The notes below the pieces were generated by a model. It was not told the origin of the DNA. It made no database searches and saw nothing but the letters and a program-made list of their open reading frames with translations. The position numbers and the translations under genes are program-made. Positions 16,762 through 24,595 of a DNA stretch of 32,957 bases are shown here, one piece after another. The first letter of the stretch is position 1, and every line of letters starts with the position of its first letter. This stretch comes from Sphingomonadaceae bacterium (GTDB lineage Bacteria > Pseudomonadota > Alphaproteobacteria > Sphingomonadales > Sphingomonadaceae), in NCBI GenBank assembly GCA_020847445.1, contig JADLBY010000171.1, positions 1-32,957 on the forward strand, read 5' to 3'.

Positions 16762-16955
16762 ATTAGCTACCCATCTACCCTCGATGGAACGTCATATTAT
16801 CCAGTTAAAGCAGTCCCATCGCCCTATGCATGCCAAATAATGCCGATTTACAAGTTGCGCTACAGTCGCGGCCAATTAGTTACTACCTTTTACATCGCTT
16901 AACCGGCGTTTATATCCGAATGGAGTCAAGGGCTTAGGGGTGTAAAATGGGGAAA

Positions 16956-17030
16956 TGGCTGGGGTGGCAGGATTCGAACCTGCGAATGCCGGTACCAAAA
17001 ACCGGTGCCTTACCACTTGGCGACACCCCA
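16956..17030 (-). tRNA. tRNA-Gln (anticodon TTG)
   Basis: The leftward strand folds into a full cloverleaf. The acceptor stem is TGGGGTG/CACCCCA, the D arm is CGCCAAGTGGTAAGGCA, the anticodon stem CCGGT/ACCGG has loop TTTTGGT (anticodon TTG, reads CAA), and the T arm is GCAGG TTCGAAT CCTGC. Discriminator G and an encoded CCA follow. It closely matches the well-known bacterial glutamine tRNA. Confidence 0.96.
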
Positions 17031-17104
17031 GCAGGCCAAGCCGGACCGGCTCGGGAGAGCGGCCTTATAGCGTTCAAAAACCGCTTGGCAACATGTGCAA
17101 TGGC

Positions 17105-18202
17105 TTAATCGATACGATCGACCCAACCATGGATATCGGGCGCGGTGCCACGCTGGATGTCGACCAGTTTCGCGCGCAGTTTCTGTGTCAGTTGGCCGGG
17201 CCCGCCGCTGCCGATGGTAAAGCTGCCCCGCGCGCCATGAACACTGCCGACCGGGGTTACAACCGCCGCCGTTCCGCAGGCAAAGCTTTCAACAAGCGCG
17301 CCGCTTTCCGCATCGGCGCGCCATTGATCGATGGCGTAATTCTCCTCGCGTACGGTCAGGCCTTCCTCTCGCGCCAGCTGGATGAGCGATGCGCGCGTAA
17401 TTCCTTCCAATATGGTTCCGCCGGTCGGCGGGGTGATGATGCTGCCATCGTCAAACACGAAGAACATGTTCATTCCGCCCAGTTCTTCCACCCAGCGATG
17501 CTCGGCGGCATCGAGGAAAACCACCTGGTCGCAGCCCTGGGCGATGGCCTCCTGCTGCGCGATCAGGCTGGCGGCATAGTTGCCGCCGCATTTGGCCGCA
17601 CCGGTGCCGCCGGGGGCCGCCCTTGTATAGGTTTCCGAAATCCAGATCCTGATCGCCGGTGCGCCGCTCTTGAAATAGTTGCCCGCTGCCGAACAGATGA
17701 CCATGAACAGATATTCCGACGACGGCTTGACCCCAAGGAAGACCTCGCTGGCGATCATGAAGGGGCGGATATAGATCGAACCGCCTTCGACAGGGGGGAA
17801 CCACGCCCTGTCCGCCCCGATCAGCGCCTTGATCGAACCGATGAACAGGCTTTCGGGCAGTTCGGGCATGGCAAGGCGCCGTGCGGACTGGTTGAAGCGG
17901 CGGGCGTTCGCGTCGGGCCGGAACAGCGCCATCGATCCATCGGCAAGGCGATAGGCCTTGAGGCCTTCGAATATCTCTTGCGCATAGTGCAGCACGGCGG
18001 TTGCCGGATCGAGCGTCAGTGGGCCGCGCGGGCCGAGCGTCGCGCTGTGCCAGCCCTGGCCTTCGCTATATTTGATCGTGACCATATGGTCGGTGAATAT
18101 TTTTCCGAAGCCCGGATCGGCAATCAGCCCGGCGCGCACATCGTCCGCAACCGGCGACGGATGCGGCAGGCGTTCGAGTGTCGGAAGGGCGGGCTGGGAC
18201 AT
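17105..18202 (-). CDS. ilvE: Branched-chain amino acid aminotransferase
   Basis: A 365-aa PLP enzyme of the fold IV aminotransferases. It catalyses the last step of leucine, isoleucine and valine synthesis (and the first step of their breakdown), using glutamate/2-oxoglutarate. Visible motifs are the substrate-side HYAQEIFEGLKAYR (72-85), ALFRPDANARRFNQSARRLAMP (92-113), the PLP lysine in AAPGGTGAAKCGGNYAAS (Lys204) and GGTILEGITRASLIQLAREEGL. The length matches the longer (about 360 aa) group typical of sphingomonads and actinobacteria. I chose ATG 18202. A TTG at 18214 is in frame. It diverges from a MarR regulator that may control it. Confidence 0.95.
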   Translation of the reverse strand: MSQPALPTLERLPHPSPVADDVRAGLIADPGFGKIFTDHMVTIKYSEGQGWHSATLGPRGPLTLDPATAVLHYAQEIFEGLKAYRLADGSMALFRPDANARRFNQSARRLAMPELPESLFIGSIKALIGADRAWFPPVEGGSIYIRPFMIASEVFLGVKPSSEYLFMVICSAAGNYFKSGAPAIRIWISETYTRAAPGGTGAAKCGGNYAASLIAQQEAIAQGCDQVVFLDAAEHRWVEELGGMNMFFVFDDGSIITPPTGGTILEGITRASLIQLAREEGLTVREENYAIDQWRADAESGALVESFACGTAAVVTPVGSVHGARGSFTIGSGGPGQLTQKLRAKLVDIQRGTAPDIHGWVDRID

Positions 18203-18235
18203 GCGGGAATCCAATTTGAAATAAAATTACGAAAA

Positions 18236-18262
18236 TTGCACTGTTCAGGAAATGCTTGCACT
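18236..18262. promoter_or_regulatory. Two TTGCACT direct repeats in ilvE/marR divergent promoter
   Basis: TTGCACT occurs at 18236-18242 and again at 18256-18262, exactly 20 bases apart, about two helical turns. It lies in the 90-base AT-rich gap between ilvE and the marR-like gene. Closer to marR, CGTCAA is repeated at 18276 and 18286. These are candidate operators for the MarR protein. There is no direct proof. Confidence 0.4.
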
Positions 18263-18292
18263 TAGTTTTGGGCTGCGTCAAGATACGTCAAT

Positions 18293-18814
18293 ATGGCTGT
18301 CCCATCTTCTCCCCCGGTCGAGACATTCTCGCCAGCGGCATCGCCGCTTTTCCTGCGCGAGGATGAGGTCAGGCGCGGCGTCGAATTGCTGTATTTCGGC
18401 TATACGCGCATGACGCGATCGGTCGACGAACTGCTGGTCGAACATGGCTTTGGCCGTGCGCATCACCGCGCGCTCTATTTCATCGCCCGCCAGCCCGGCC
18501 TGCCGGTGAGCGCGTTGCTCAGGATCCTGTCGATCACCAAACAGTCGCTGGGGCGTGTGCTCAACGACCTGTCCGCCAAGGGGCTGGTTGAAACCCGCGC
18601 GGGGGAGCAGGACAGGCGGCAAAAGCTGTTGCGCCTGACCGAGGCGGGTGCCGCGTTCGAGGCGCAGTTGTTCGATGCCCTGCGCGCCGGTCTGTCGGCG
18701 GCCTATGCCGCGGCCGGGCAGGAATCGGTGACAGGTTTCTGGCGTGTGCTCGAAGGTTTGATTCCCGAGGATGAACGGCAGATGGTGATGGCACTGCAAG
18801 GCAGGGGGCGCTGA
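18293..18814 (+). CDS. MarR-family transcriptional regulator (PetP-like)
   Basis: A 173-aa winged-helix regulator. After a disordered N-terminus of about 22 residues come the helices ELLYFGYTRMTRSVDELL and FGRAHHRALYFIARQPGLPVSALLRILSITKQSLGRVLNDLSAKGLV (DNA recognition helix region about 75-100). The wing follows, with RAGEQDRRQKLLRLTEAG, all as in MarR/PetP proteins. It binds DNA as a dimer and usually represses the divergent gene, here ilvE, and itself. It leads a rightward run marR-hisE-hinT. Its stop overlaps the hisE start in TGATG. Confidence 0.9.
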   Translation: MAVPSSPPVETFSPAASPLFLREDEVRRGVELLYFGYTRMTRSVDELLVEHGFGRAHHRALYFIARQPGLPVSALLRILSITKQSLGRVLNDLSAKGLVETRAGEQDRRQKLLRLTEAGAAFEAQLFDALRAGLSAAYAAAGQESVTGFWRVLEGLIPEDERQMVMALQGRGR

Positions 18815-19131
18815 TGGATCCGCGTATCGAGCGACTGGAAGCGGTGATCCGCGCGCGCAGGGATGCCGATCCGGCGTCGAGCTATGTCGCCTCGCTCTTT
18901 GCCAGGGGGACCGCCAAGATCGCACAGAAGGTTGGTGAAGAGGCGACCGAAACGATCATAGCCGCGCTGGCGGAAGGAAAGGACAAGCTGACCGGCGAGG
19001 CGGCCGACCTGCTGTTCCATCTGGCTATATTGCTCGCCAATGCGGGGCTGGGGCTTGACGATGTGCTGAACGAACTGGAGCGCCGTGAGGGGATTTCAGG
19101 CATCGACGAAAAAGCCAGCAGGAAAGGATGA
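18814..19131 (+). CDS. hisE: Phosphoribosyl-ATP pyrophosphatase
   Basis: A 105-aa all-helical enzyme of normal HisE length. It hydrolyses phosphoribosyl-ATP to phosphoribosyl-AMP and pyrophosphate, step two of histidine synthesis. It has the MazG-like signature IAQKVGEEATETIIAALAEGKDKLTGEAADLLFHLAILLA, in which the paired acidic residues (EE, E..D) hold magnesium. It is encoded apart from hisI, as in other alphaproteobacteria. ATG overlaps the upstream regulator stop by one base, and hinT follows after 3 bases, so the three are one transcript. Confidence 0.95.
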   Translation: MDPRIERLEAVIRARRDADPASSYVASLFARGTAKIAQKVGEEATETIIAALAEGKDKLTGEAADLLFHLAILLANAGLGLDDVLNELERREGISGIDEKASRKG

Positions 19132-19134
19132 TCC

Positions 19135-19512
19135 ATGCCCGTTGACGCCACGCTGCCTTATGACGACCAGAATATCTTCGCGAAAATATTGCGGCGGGAA
19201 ATTCCGAACCGCACAGTTTATGAAGACGAATGGGCGCTCGCCTTTCACGACATCAACCCGCAGGCGCCGATCCACATGCTTGTCATTCCCAAGGGCGCCT
19301 ATGTCAGCTGGGACGATTTCAGCGCCCATGGCAGCGAAGCCGAGATTGCCGGTTTCATCCGCGCGGTTGGCCATGTCGCACGCGAACAGGGTCTGGTGGC
19401 GCCCGGATATCGCCTTCTCGCCAATGCCGGGATAAACAGCCATCAGGAAGTGCCGCATTTGCATGTGCACCTTTTCGGTGGAAAAGCTTTGGGGCCGATG
19501 CTGGTGCGCTGA
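19135..19512 (+). CDS. hinT: HIT-family nucleotide hydrolase (HinT-like)
   Basis: A 125-aa histidine triad protein. The active-site motif HLHVH is at 108-112 (QEVPHLHVHLFGGKALGPM), and the N-terminal NIFAKILRREIPNRTVYEDE is typical of Hint purine nucleoside phosphoramidases. It probably hydrolyses AMP-lysine or similar phosphoramidates. It is the third gene of the marR-hisE-hinT run. The sphingomonad linkage to hisE is common, but no functional link is established. Confidence 0.93.
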   Translation: MPVDATLPYDDQNIFAKILRREIPNRTVYEDEWALAFHDINPQAPIHMLVIPKGAYVSWDDFSAHGSEAEIAGFIRAVGHVAREQGLVAPGYRLLANAGINSHQEVPHLHVHLFGGKALGPMLVR

Positions 19513-19550
19513 AATTTTGTTGCGCTCGACAGATTAGCCTCTAGGTTCGC

Positions 19551-19572
19551 CCCCAGATATAAATTTGGGGAG
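19551..19572 (+). promoter_or_regulatory. Hairpin sequestering the ribosome binding site of the permease gene
   Basis: CCCCAGAT (19551-19558) can pair with ATTTGGGG (19563-19570) around an ATAA loop, giving 8 pairs including one G-U. The 3' arm contains most of the permease ribosome binding site GGGGAG, 6 bases before the ATG at 19579. Folding would hide the site, so translation of the permease may depend on temperature, an RNA-binding protein or transcript length. Inference from sequence only. Confidence 0.45.
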
Positions 19573-19578
19573 AATCTG

Positions 19579-21120
19579 ATGCTATTCGACCGGGTCAAGC
19601 CGCTGGATGCCATATTGGCAACCGCGGAGAAAAAGTCCCTCCACCGATCCCTTGGCGCATTCCAGCTGACGATGCTCGGCATCGGGGCTGTCATCGGGAC
19701 CGGTATTTTCGTTCTGACCGCCGAAGCCGCGCAAAAGGCCGGGCCGGGCATGATGATAAGCTTTGTCATCGCCGGGCTCGTCTGCGCCTTTGCCGCATTG
19801 TGCTACGCCGAAATGGCGTCAATGGTGCCGGTTTCGGGCTCCGCCTACACCTATAGCTATGCCGTGATGGGCGAACTGATCGCCTGGATGGTCGGCTGGG
19901 CACTCATCCTCGAATATGCCGTTGCCGCTGGCGCAGTCTCGGTCGGCTGGTCCGGCTATGTCGTCGGCCTTGTCGAAAACGCCTTTTCGATAGACATACC
20001 CGATACATGGGTGCTGGGGCCCTTCGATGGCGGGCTGGTGAACCTTCCGGCGATGTTCATTGCCGGGGTCGTGACCGGGCTGCTGGTCATCGGCACCAGG
20101 GAAAGCGCCACGGTAAATGCGATACTGGTGACGATCAAAGTGGCCGCGTTGACGCTGTTTATCGTGCTTGCCGTTCCGGTGATGAACATGGAACAGTTCG
20201 AACCCTTCTCGCCGCTCGGCTTTGGCGGGATCGGTGCGGCTGCCGCCTCGATCTTCTTTGCCTATGTCGGCTTCGATGCGGTTTCGACCGCGGCCGAGGA
20301 AACCAAGAACCCGCAGCGCAACATGCCGATCGGGCTGATCGGATCGCTGGCGATCTGCACCATCTTCTACCTTCTGGTCGCCGCTGGTGTGATCGGCGCG
20401 CCGGGGGTCAGCTCGCAACCGGTCATGGATGCCGCAGGCGTCATCGGGCTTGAACCGGGCAGCCGTGAACTGGCCGCGCAATGCGCCGCCCGTGCGGCAG
20501 AAGGCATGAAGGATGTGGTCTGCTCCAAGGAAGCGCTGGCCTTCACGCTGCGTGAAATCGGCTGGCCGCAGATCGGCAACCTGATCGGGCTGGCCGCCGG
20601 ACTGGCGCTGCCTTCCGTCATTCTGATGATGATGTTCGGCCAGACCCGCATCTTCTTCGTGATGAGCCGCGATGGCCTTTTGCCCGAAGCCTTTTCGCGC
20701 ATCCACCCGAAGTTCAACACGCCGCATGTGATCACCATCCTGACCGGCATATTCGTGGCCCTGTTCGCCGCCTTCTTCCCCGTGGGGCAGTTGGCGAACA
20801 TCTCCAATTCGGGAACGCTGTTCGCCTTTGCCGCGGTATCGATCGCGGTGATGGTCATCCGCCGCACCGATCCGGGCCGCCACCGTCCGTTCCGCACCCC
20901 GGCGCTGATGTTTACAGCACCAGTTGCGATCGCGGGCTGCCTGTACCTGTTCTACAAGCTCGACGTGAAGAGCCAGATCCTGTTCCTGATCTGGGCCGCC
21001 ATCGGGCTGGTGGTCTATTTCGTCTATAGCCGCAGCCGCAGCCATGTCGGCAGGGGCCATATCGAGGTGCACGAGGATGATGCCGACGCGCCGCCGACCT
21101 CGGTGCCGCCGATCAACTGA
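19579..21120 (+). CDS. APC-superfamily amino acid permease (cationic amino acid transporter type)
   Basis: A 513-aa inner-membrane transporter with about 12 hydrophobic helices. The N-terminal HRSLGAFQLTMLGIGAVIGTGIFVLTAEAAQKAGPGMMISF is the family signature, with the GIGAVIGTGIF unwound helix that binds the amino acid backbone. Later come FFAYVGFDAVSTAAEETKNPQRNMP and TRIFFVMSRDGLLPEAFSRIHPKFNTP, as in CAT/YfnA-like permeases. A polar loop near 300-325 holds two Cys residues (AAQCAARAAEGMKDVVCSKE). The C-terminal tail is charged and cytoplasmic. Substrate cannot be assigned. It stands alone, and its ribosome binding site lies in a hairpin. A terminator follows. Confidence 0.92.
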   Translation: MLFDRVKPLDAILATAEKKSLHRSLGAFQLTMLGIGAVIGTGIFVLTAEAAQKAGPGMMISFVIAGLVCAFAALCYAEMASMVPVSGSAYTYSYAVMGELIAWMVGWALILEYAVAAGAVSVGWSGYVVGLVENAFSIDIPDTWVLGPFDGGLVNLPAMFIAGVVTGLLVIGTRESATVNAILVTIKVAALTLFIVLAVPVMNMEQFEPFSPLGFGGIGAAAASIFFAYVGFDAVSTAAEETKNPQRNMPIGLIGSLAICTIFYLLVAAGVIGAPGVSSQPVMDAAGVIGLEPGSRELAAQCAARAAEGMKDVVCSKEALAFTLREIGWPQIGNLIGLAAGLALPSVILMMMFGQTRIFFVMSRDGLLPEAFSRIHPKFNTPHVITILTGIFVALFAAFFPVGQLANISNSGTLFAFAAVSIAVMVIRRTDPGRHRPFRTPALMFTAPVAIAGCLYLFYKLDVKSQILFLIWAAIGLVVYFVYSRSRSHVGRGHIEVHEDDADAPPTSVPPIN

Positions 21121-21139
21121 GCGGGAAAGCGACAACAGG

Positions 21140-21166
21140 AAAGGGGAGGCTTCGGCCTCCCCTTTT
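21140..21166. terminator. Bidirectional terminator between permease and exporter genes
   Basis: An 11-bp perfect stem AAAGGGGAGGC (21140-21150) / GCCTCCCCTTT (21155-21165) with a stable TTCG loop, followed by TTTTC on the plus strand. It lies 20 bases after the permease stop and touches the stop codon of the convergent exporter gene, so it can serve both transcripts. Confidence 0.85.
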
Positions 21167-22407
21167 CATTGGAGCGGAACGTGCCGGGTAGTTCCCGGCC
21201 GGGTAAACAAGCGGCCGCGCTCGCCGAAAAGGATCAGGGACAGCGCCGCCAGGCCGCAGATCAGGAAGCCGAGGGCAACCGGGGTAACCGCGCCGTTGAA
21301 CTGCTGACCGATCAGCGCGCCGATCAGCGCGGCCCAGATGGTGCGGACGAAATTCTGGAATGACGATGCGGATCCCGCAATCGCCCCGAAGGGCTGCATC
21401 GCGATCGACGAACAGTTCGAACCGACAAAGCCGATCATCGCCATGTTGAACGTGATCAGGCCCAGAAACAGCGGCAGCGATCCCGGCGCAAAATGTGCCG
21501 CCAGCGCCTGGGCGATTGCCAGCGTGATGAAAGCGAACAATGCGGTCTGCGACACACGGCGCGCGCCGGAACGCTCGACAATGCGCGAATTTGTGAAATT
21601 GGCACAGGCGATGCCAAAGGCGATGATGGCAAAGCCGATCGGGAAGAAATCGGGGGCCGAAAAGGTCTTGTCGAAAATCTGCTGCGAGCTGTTGAGATAG
21701 CCGAACAGCGCCCCTTGCGAGGTTCCGCCGGCCAGCATGTAGCAATTTGCCGAACGGTTGGTGATAACCTGCTTCCAAGCCGCAGCGAGCGCGCGCGGTT
21801 CGATCGGCGTTGTATTTTCCGGAGCAAGCGTTTCCGGCAGGCGCAAGGCGACCCAGCTGAGCACAAGCACGGCCATGATTGCAAAAAGGTCAAAGATCGA
21901 ACGCCAGCCTGCAAACAGCAATACGGCCGAACCGACCAGCGGAGCGACAATCGGCACGGCCATGAAAACCAGAAAGATGGTCGACATCCGCCGCGCCATG
22001 GCATCGCCTTCAAACTGGTCGCGGATGATCGAGGTGACGAGCACGCCCAACGCCGCGCCGCACAGCCCCTGTGCCACCCGCATCGCGATCAGCATCTCGA
22101 AACTGGTCGCAAAGCTGCACGCCAGCGCACACAGGATATAGCCGCCAATGGCACCCAGCAGGATCGGCCTCCGCCCGAACCGGTCTGACAGGGGCCCATG
22201 CACAAGCGATCCCGCGCCCATGCCGAAGAGATAGGCGGCGATGACATATTGGATACGGTTGGCGTCGGTCACGCCCAGGCCAGCCGCCATGCGCGGGAAG
22301 GCGGGCAGCATGGCATCAATGGCCAGCGCATTGAGGGCCATGATCGAGGCCATCATCACGGTCAGTTCGCGGTCGCCAAGCAGTTTCGGTTTTGGGGAAA
22401 GGGTCAT
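21166..22407 (-). CDS. Bcr/CflA-type drug:proton antiporter (MFS, DHA1 family)
   Basis: A 413-aa inner-membrane protein with 12 predicted helices. Family signs are the helix 1 start MMASIMALNALAIDAMLPAFPRMAAGLG, the MFS loop 2-3 motif GPLSDRFGRRPILLGAIGGY and the helix 5 segment FLVFMAVPIVAPLVGSAVL, the antiporter motif of drug exporters. It probably expels drugs or small metabolites in exchange for protons. I chose ATG 22407. The frame stays open to 22569, but that part overlaps dinB and is not conserved-looking. It diverges from dinB across a 127-base gap. The last codon touches the shared terminator. Confidence 0.9.
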   Translation of the reverse strand: MTLSPKPKLLGDRELTVMMASIMALNALAIDAMLPAFPRMAAGLGVTDANRIQYVIAAYLFGMGAGSLVHGPLSDRFGRRPILLGAIGGYILCALACSFATSFEMLIAMRVAQGLCGAALGVLVTSIIRDQFEGDAMARRMSTIFLVFMAVPIVAPLVGSAVLLFAGWRSIFDLFAIMAVLVLSWVALRLPETLAPENTTPIEPRALAAAWKQVITNRSANCYMLAGGTSQGALFGYLNSSQQIFDKTFSAPDFFPIGFAIIAFGIACANFTNSRIVERSGARRVSQTALFAFITLAIAQALAAHFAPGSLPLFLGLITFNMAMIGFVGSNCSSIAMQPFGAIAGSASSFQNFVRTIWAALIGALIGQQFNGAVTPVALGFLICGLAALSLILFGERGRLFTRPGTTRHVPLQ

Positions 22408-22466
22408 GGCGTGCTTATGCGCAAGCATCCATGCGAAGGCCAGTCCGTTTTCGGGTCGAGAGCCCG

Positions 22467-22478
22467 GCATTCGAATGC
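22467..22478. promoter_or_regulatory. Perfect 12-bp palindrome in exporter/dinB promoter region
   Basis: GCATTCGAATGC reads the same on both strands and lies in the 127-base gap between the divergent exporter and dinB genes. It may be an operator. The alphaproteobacterial LexA site (GTTC-N7-GTTC) is not visible here, so it is not evidence of SOS control. Confidence 0.3.
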
Positions 22479-22534
22479 GACAGCCTGCCGCGCCACGATT
22501 GCAATATTTGCCCGACACGCGCAAAAACGCAGGC

Positions 22535-23665
22535 ATGACCGACGGGTGCGCACCGATCCGCAAGATCATCCATGTCGATATGGATGCCTTTTATGCGTCG
22601 GTCGAACAGCGCGACAATCCCGACTTGCGCGGCCGGCCGGTTGCCGTCGGCGGATCATCGAAACGCGGCGTGGTCGCGGCCGCCAGCTATGAGGCGCGGG
22701 CGTTTGGCGTCAGATCGGCGATGCCATCGGTCACCGCGCAGCGCCGTTGCCCCGATCTGGTCTTCGTCAAGCCGCGCTTTGAAGTATATCGTTCGGTGTC
22801 GCATCAGATACGGGACGTGTTTTCGCGCCACACCGACCTGATCGAACCGCTGGCGCTCGACGAAGCCTATCTTGACGTCACCGCAGACAAGCAGGGTATC
22901 GGATCGGCGGTGAAGATCGCCAAGGCGATCCGCGCGGCGATCCGCGAAGAGACCGGACTGACGGCGAGTGCCGGGGTGAGCTACAACAAATTCATCGCCA
23001 AGCTGGCGAGCGACCAGAACAAGCCCGACGGCCTGTGCGTCATCCTGCCCGAACAGGGGGAGGCCTTCGTCGCGACCTTGCCGGTGCGCCGTTTCCACGG
23101 TGTCGGGCCACGCACCGCCGAAAAGATGGAACGGCTGGGCATCCGCACCGGTGCCGATCTGCGCGCGATGAGCGAGGAGTGGTTGCAGCGCAATTTCGGC
23201 AGTTCGGGCAGCTATCTGTTCAGGGCCGCGCGCGGCATCGACCATCGGCGCGTCAACCCGTCGCGCGAACGCAAGTCGGTTGGCGGCGAACTCACCTACT
23301 TCAACGACAAGCAGAGCAATGAGGAACTGCGCACCGCGCTGGACGAGATTATCGCCATTGTCTGGCGGCGCATCGAGAGCAGTGGCGTGCAGGGGCGGAC
23401 AATCGTGATGAAGGCGCGCTATGCCAACTTCCGCACGCTGACGCGCAGCAGGAGCCTGACCCGCAATGTGCACGATCGCGCCGAATTCGCGGCCATCGGC
23501 CATGCCTTGCTGGATCAGATACTACCTGCCGACATGGGTATCCGGCTGTTGGGATTGACCCTGAGCGGGATTGACCAAAGTGGCCATCATGCTCCGACCG
23601 ACGCTGCTGCAGAACATTTCGTCGGCGTGCAGCCCAGCCTGCCGTTCGATAATATTGAAAGCTGA
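22535..23665 (+). CDS. dinB: DNA polymerase IV (Y family)
   Basis: A 376-aa error-prone translesion polymerase. The palm begins KIIHVDMDAFYASVEQRDNP with metal-binding Asp15. The second acidic site is LALDEAYLDVT (Asp109, Glu110). The steric-gate region and the fingers SYEARAFGVRSAMP follow the usual order. The helix-hairpin-helix RRFHGVGPRTAEKMERLGI and the little finger (about 245-350) are present. The C-terminal QPSLPF (366-371) is a beta-clamp binding motif. ATG 22535 gives the usual start; longer frames upstream overlap the divergent exporter promoter. It bypasses damaged template when held on the clamp. The stop codon sits in an inverted repeat GAAAGCT-GA-AGCTTTC at 23657-23672. Confidence 0.95.
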   Translation: MTDGCAPIRKIIHVDMDAFYASVEQRDNPDLRGRPVAVGGSSKRGVVAAASYEARAFGVRSAMPSVTAQRRCPDLVFVKPRFEVYRSVSHQIRDVFSRHTDLIEPLALDEAYLDVTADKQGIGSAVKIAKAIRAAIREETGLTASAGVSYNKFIAKLASDQNKPDGLCVILPEQGEAFVATLPVRRFHGVGPRTAEKMERLGIRTGADLRAMSEEWLQRNFGSSGSYLFRAARGIDHRRVNPSRERKSVGGELTYFNDKQSNEELRTALDEIIAIVWRRIESSGVQGRTIVMKARYANFRTLTRSRSLTRNVHDRAEFAAIGHALLDQILPADMGIRLLGLTLSGIDQSGHHAPTDAAAEHFVGVQPSLPFDNIES

Positions 23666-23721
23666 AGCTTTCATTCATATATCAGGAAAGTGTTGCAATC
23701 GAGTAATACAGGGGAGATGTT

Positions 23722-24366
23722 ATGGCTCGACCGCAAACCGATATCGAAGCCGGCCGCGAGGAATTGCTCGACGTTGTCGAGGAACTTGTGCGCAAGCGCG
23801 GCGGGGTTGACCTGTCGATGACCGAGCTGGCTGCGGCGGCAGGCATGTCGCCTTCCAATCTCTATCGCTTTTTCGAGAATAAGGAGGCTTTGCTCGAGGC
23901 CGCAGCGGGGCGCTGGTTCGCGCCCAAAATCGCGATCATGGAAGAAGTGATCGCGGCGGATATGCCGTCGCGCGAAAAAATGTATCAGTTCTTTGCGCGC
24001 CGTTTCGTGCTGATGCGCGACCAGTATCGCGCCGACCCCGACATGTTCAAAAGCTATCTCGAACTGGGCGACCAGCATTTCGAGGTGCTGCGCGGTTATG
24101 TCGATCTGGGCGATCACTATCTTTCGGAAATCGTCGTCCAGGCGATGGACGAGGGCTATCTGGTCGACCTGTCGATCGACGATGCCGTATCGCTGATCAA
24201 CCAGATGGTGCAGGTCTACTGCAACCCGGAAGCGCTGCTCTACATCGATCACAAATTGTCCGAGGACAAGCTTGGCCGGATTGTCGATACCATCTTCATC
24301 GGCCTTGGCCGCAGCTTTCACCACAAGGCGGGCTCGGGCCAGCCGCATATCAAGATTGTGCCCTGA
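23722..24366 (+). CDS. TetR-family transcriptional regulator
   Basis: A 214-aa regulator. The N-terminal helix-turn-helix (about 10-60) reads LLDVVEELVRKRGGVDLSMTELAAAAGMSPSNLYRFFENKEALLEAAAGRW, with the recognition helix SPSNLYRFF. The C-terminal ligand and dimer domain (about 65-205) is helical and rich in Tyr and Asp (YLELGDQHFEVLRGYVDLGDHYLSEIV), and its ligand is unknown. A GGGGAGATGTT ribosome binding site precedes ATG 23722. Its target is not next door on the opposite strand. dinB lies 56 bases upstream on the same strand, and a tRNA lies downstream, so it may act on itself or on distant genes. Confidence 0.9.
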   Translation: MARPQTDIEAGREELLDVVEELVRKRGGVDLSMTELAAAAGMSPSNLYRFFENKEALLEAAAGRWFAPKIAIMEEVIAADMPSREKMYQFFARRFVLMRDQYRADPDMFKSYLELGDQHFEVLRGYVDLGDHYLSEIVVQAMDEGYLVDLSIDDAVSLINQMVQVYCNPEALLYIDHKLSEDKLGRIVDTIFIGLGRSFHHKAGSGQPHIKIVP

Positions 24367-24431
24367 CAGGGGATAAGCGCTTGCGCACAGCGCGAAGCTC
24401 TGGCAAAGGCGCGCTCCTGCACTGGCAGAGT

Positions 24432-24506
24432 GGGCGATTAGCTCAGCGGTAGAGCACACCCTTCACACGGGTGGGGCCACAAGTTCGATCCTTGTATCGC
24501 CCACCA
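24432..24506 (+). tRNA. tRNA-Val (anticodon CAC)
   Basis: Full cloverleaf: acceptor GGGCGAT/ATCGCCC, D arm TAGCTCAGCGGTAGAGCA, anticodon stem CACCC/GGGTG with loop TTCACAC (anticodon CAC, reads GTG), and T arm ACAAG TTCGATC CTTGT. Discriminator A and an encoded CCA follow. It marks the left edge of the accessory island, a common insertion point, although no copy of its 3' end is seen downstream. Confidence 0.96.
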
Positions 24507-24519
24507 TTTTCTGAAATTT

Positions 24520-24548
24520 CGCATCGGCAGCTCCGCCCCCGGGGGCGG
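24520..24548. repeat. Direct repeat / perfect GC palindrome, left island boundary
   Basis: CGCATCGGCAGCTCCGCCCC starts at 24520 and recurs with single changes at 26769 (21 of 24 bases alike), on either side of the island. This copy runs into the 16-bp perfect palindrome CCGCCCCCGGGGGCGG (24533-24548), which could also end transcription of the tRNA. Whether the pair is a boundary duplication or a dispersed hairpin family cannot be told from one window. Confidence 0.5.
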
Positions 24549-24595
24549 TAGGATTATATTGGCCGTGCGCATAATTCCGCAGTCAATCCGAATTT

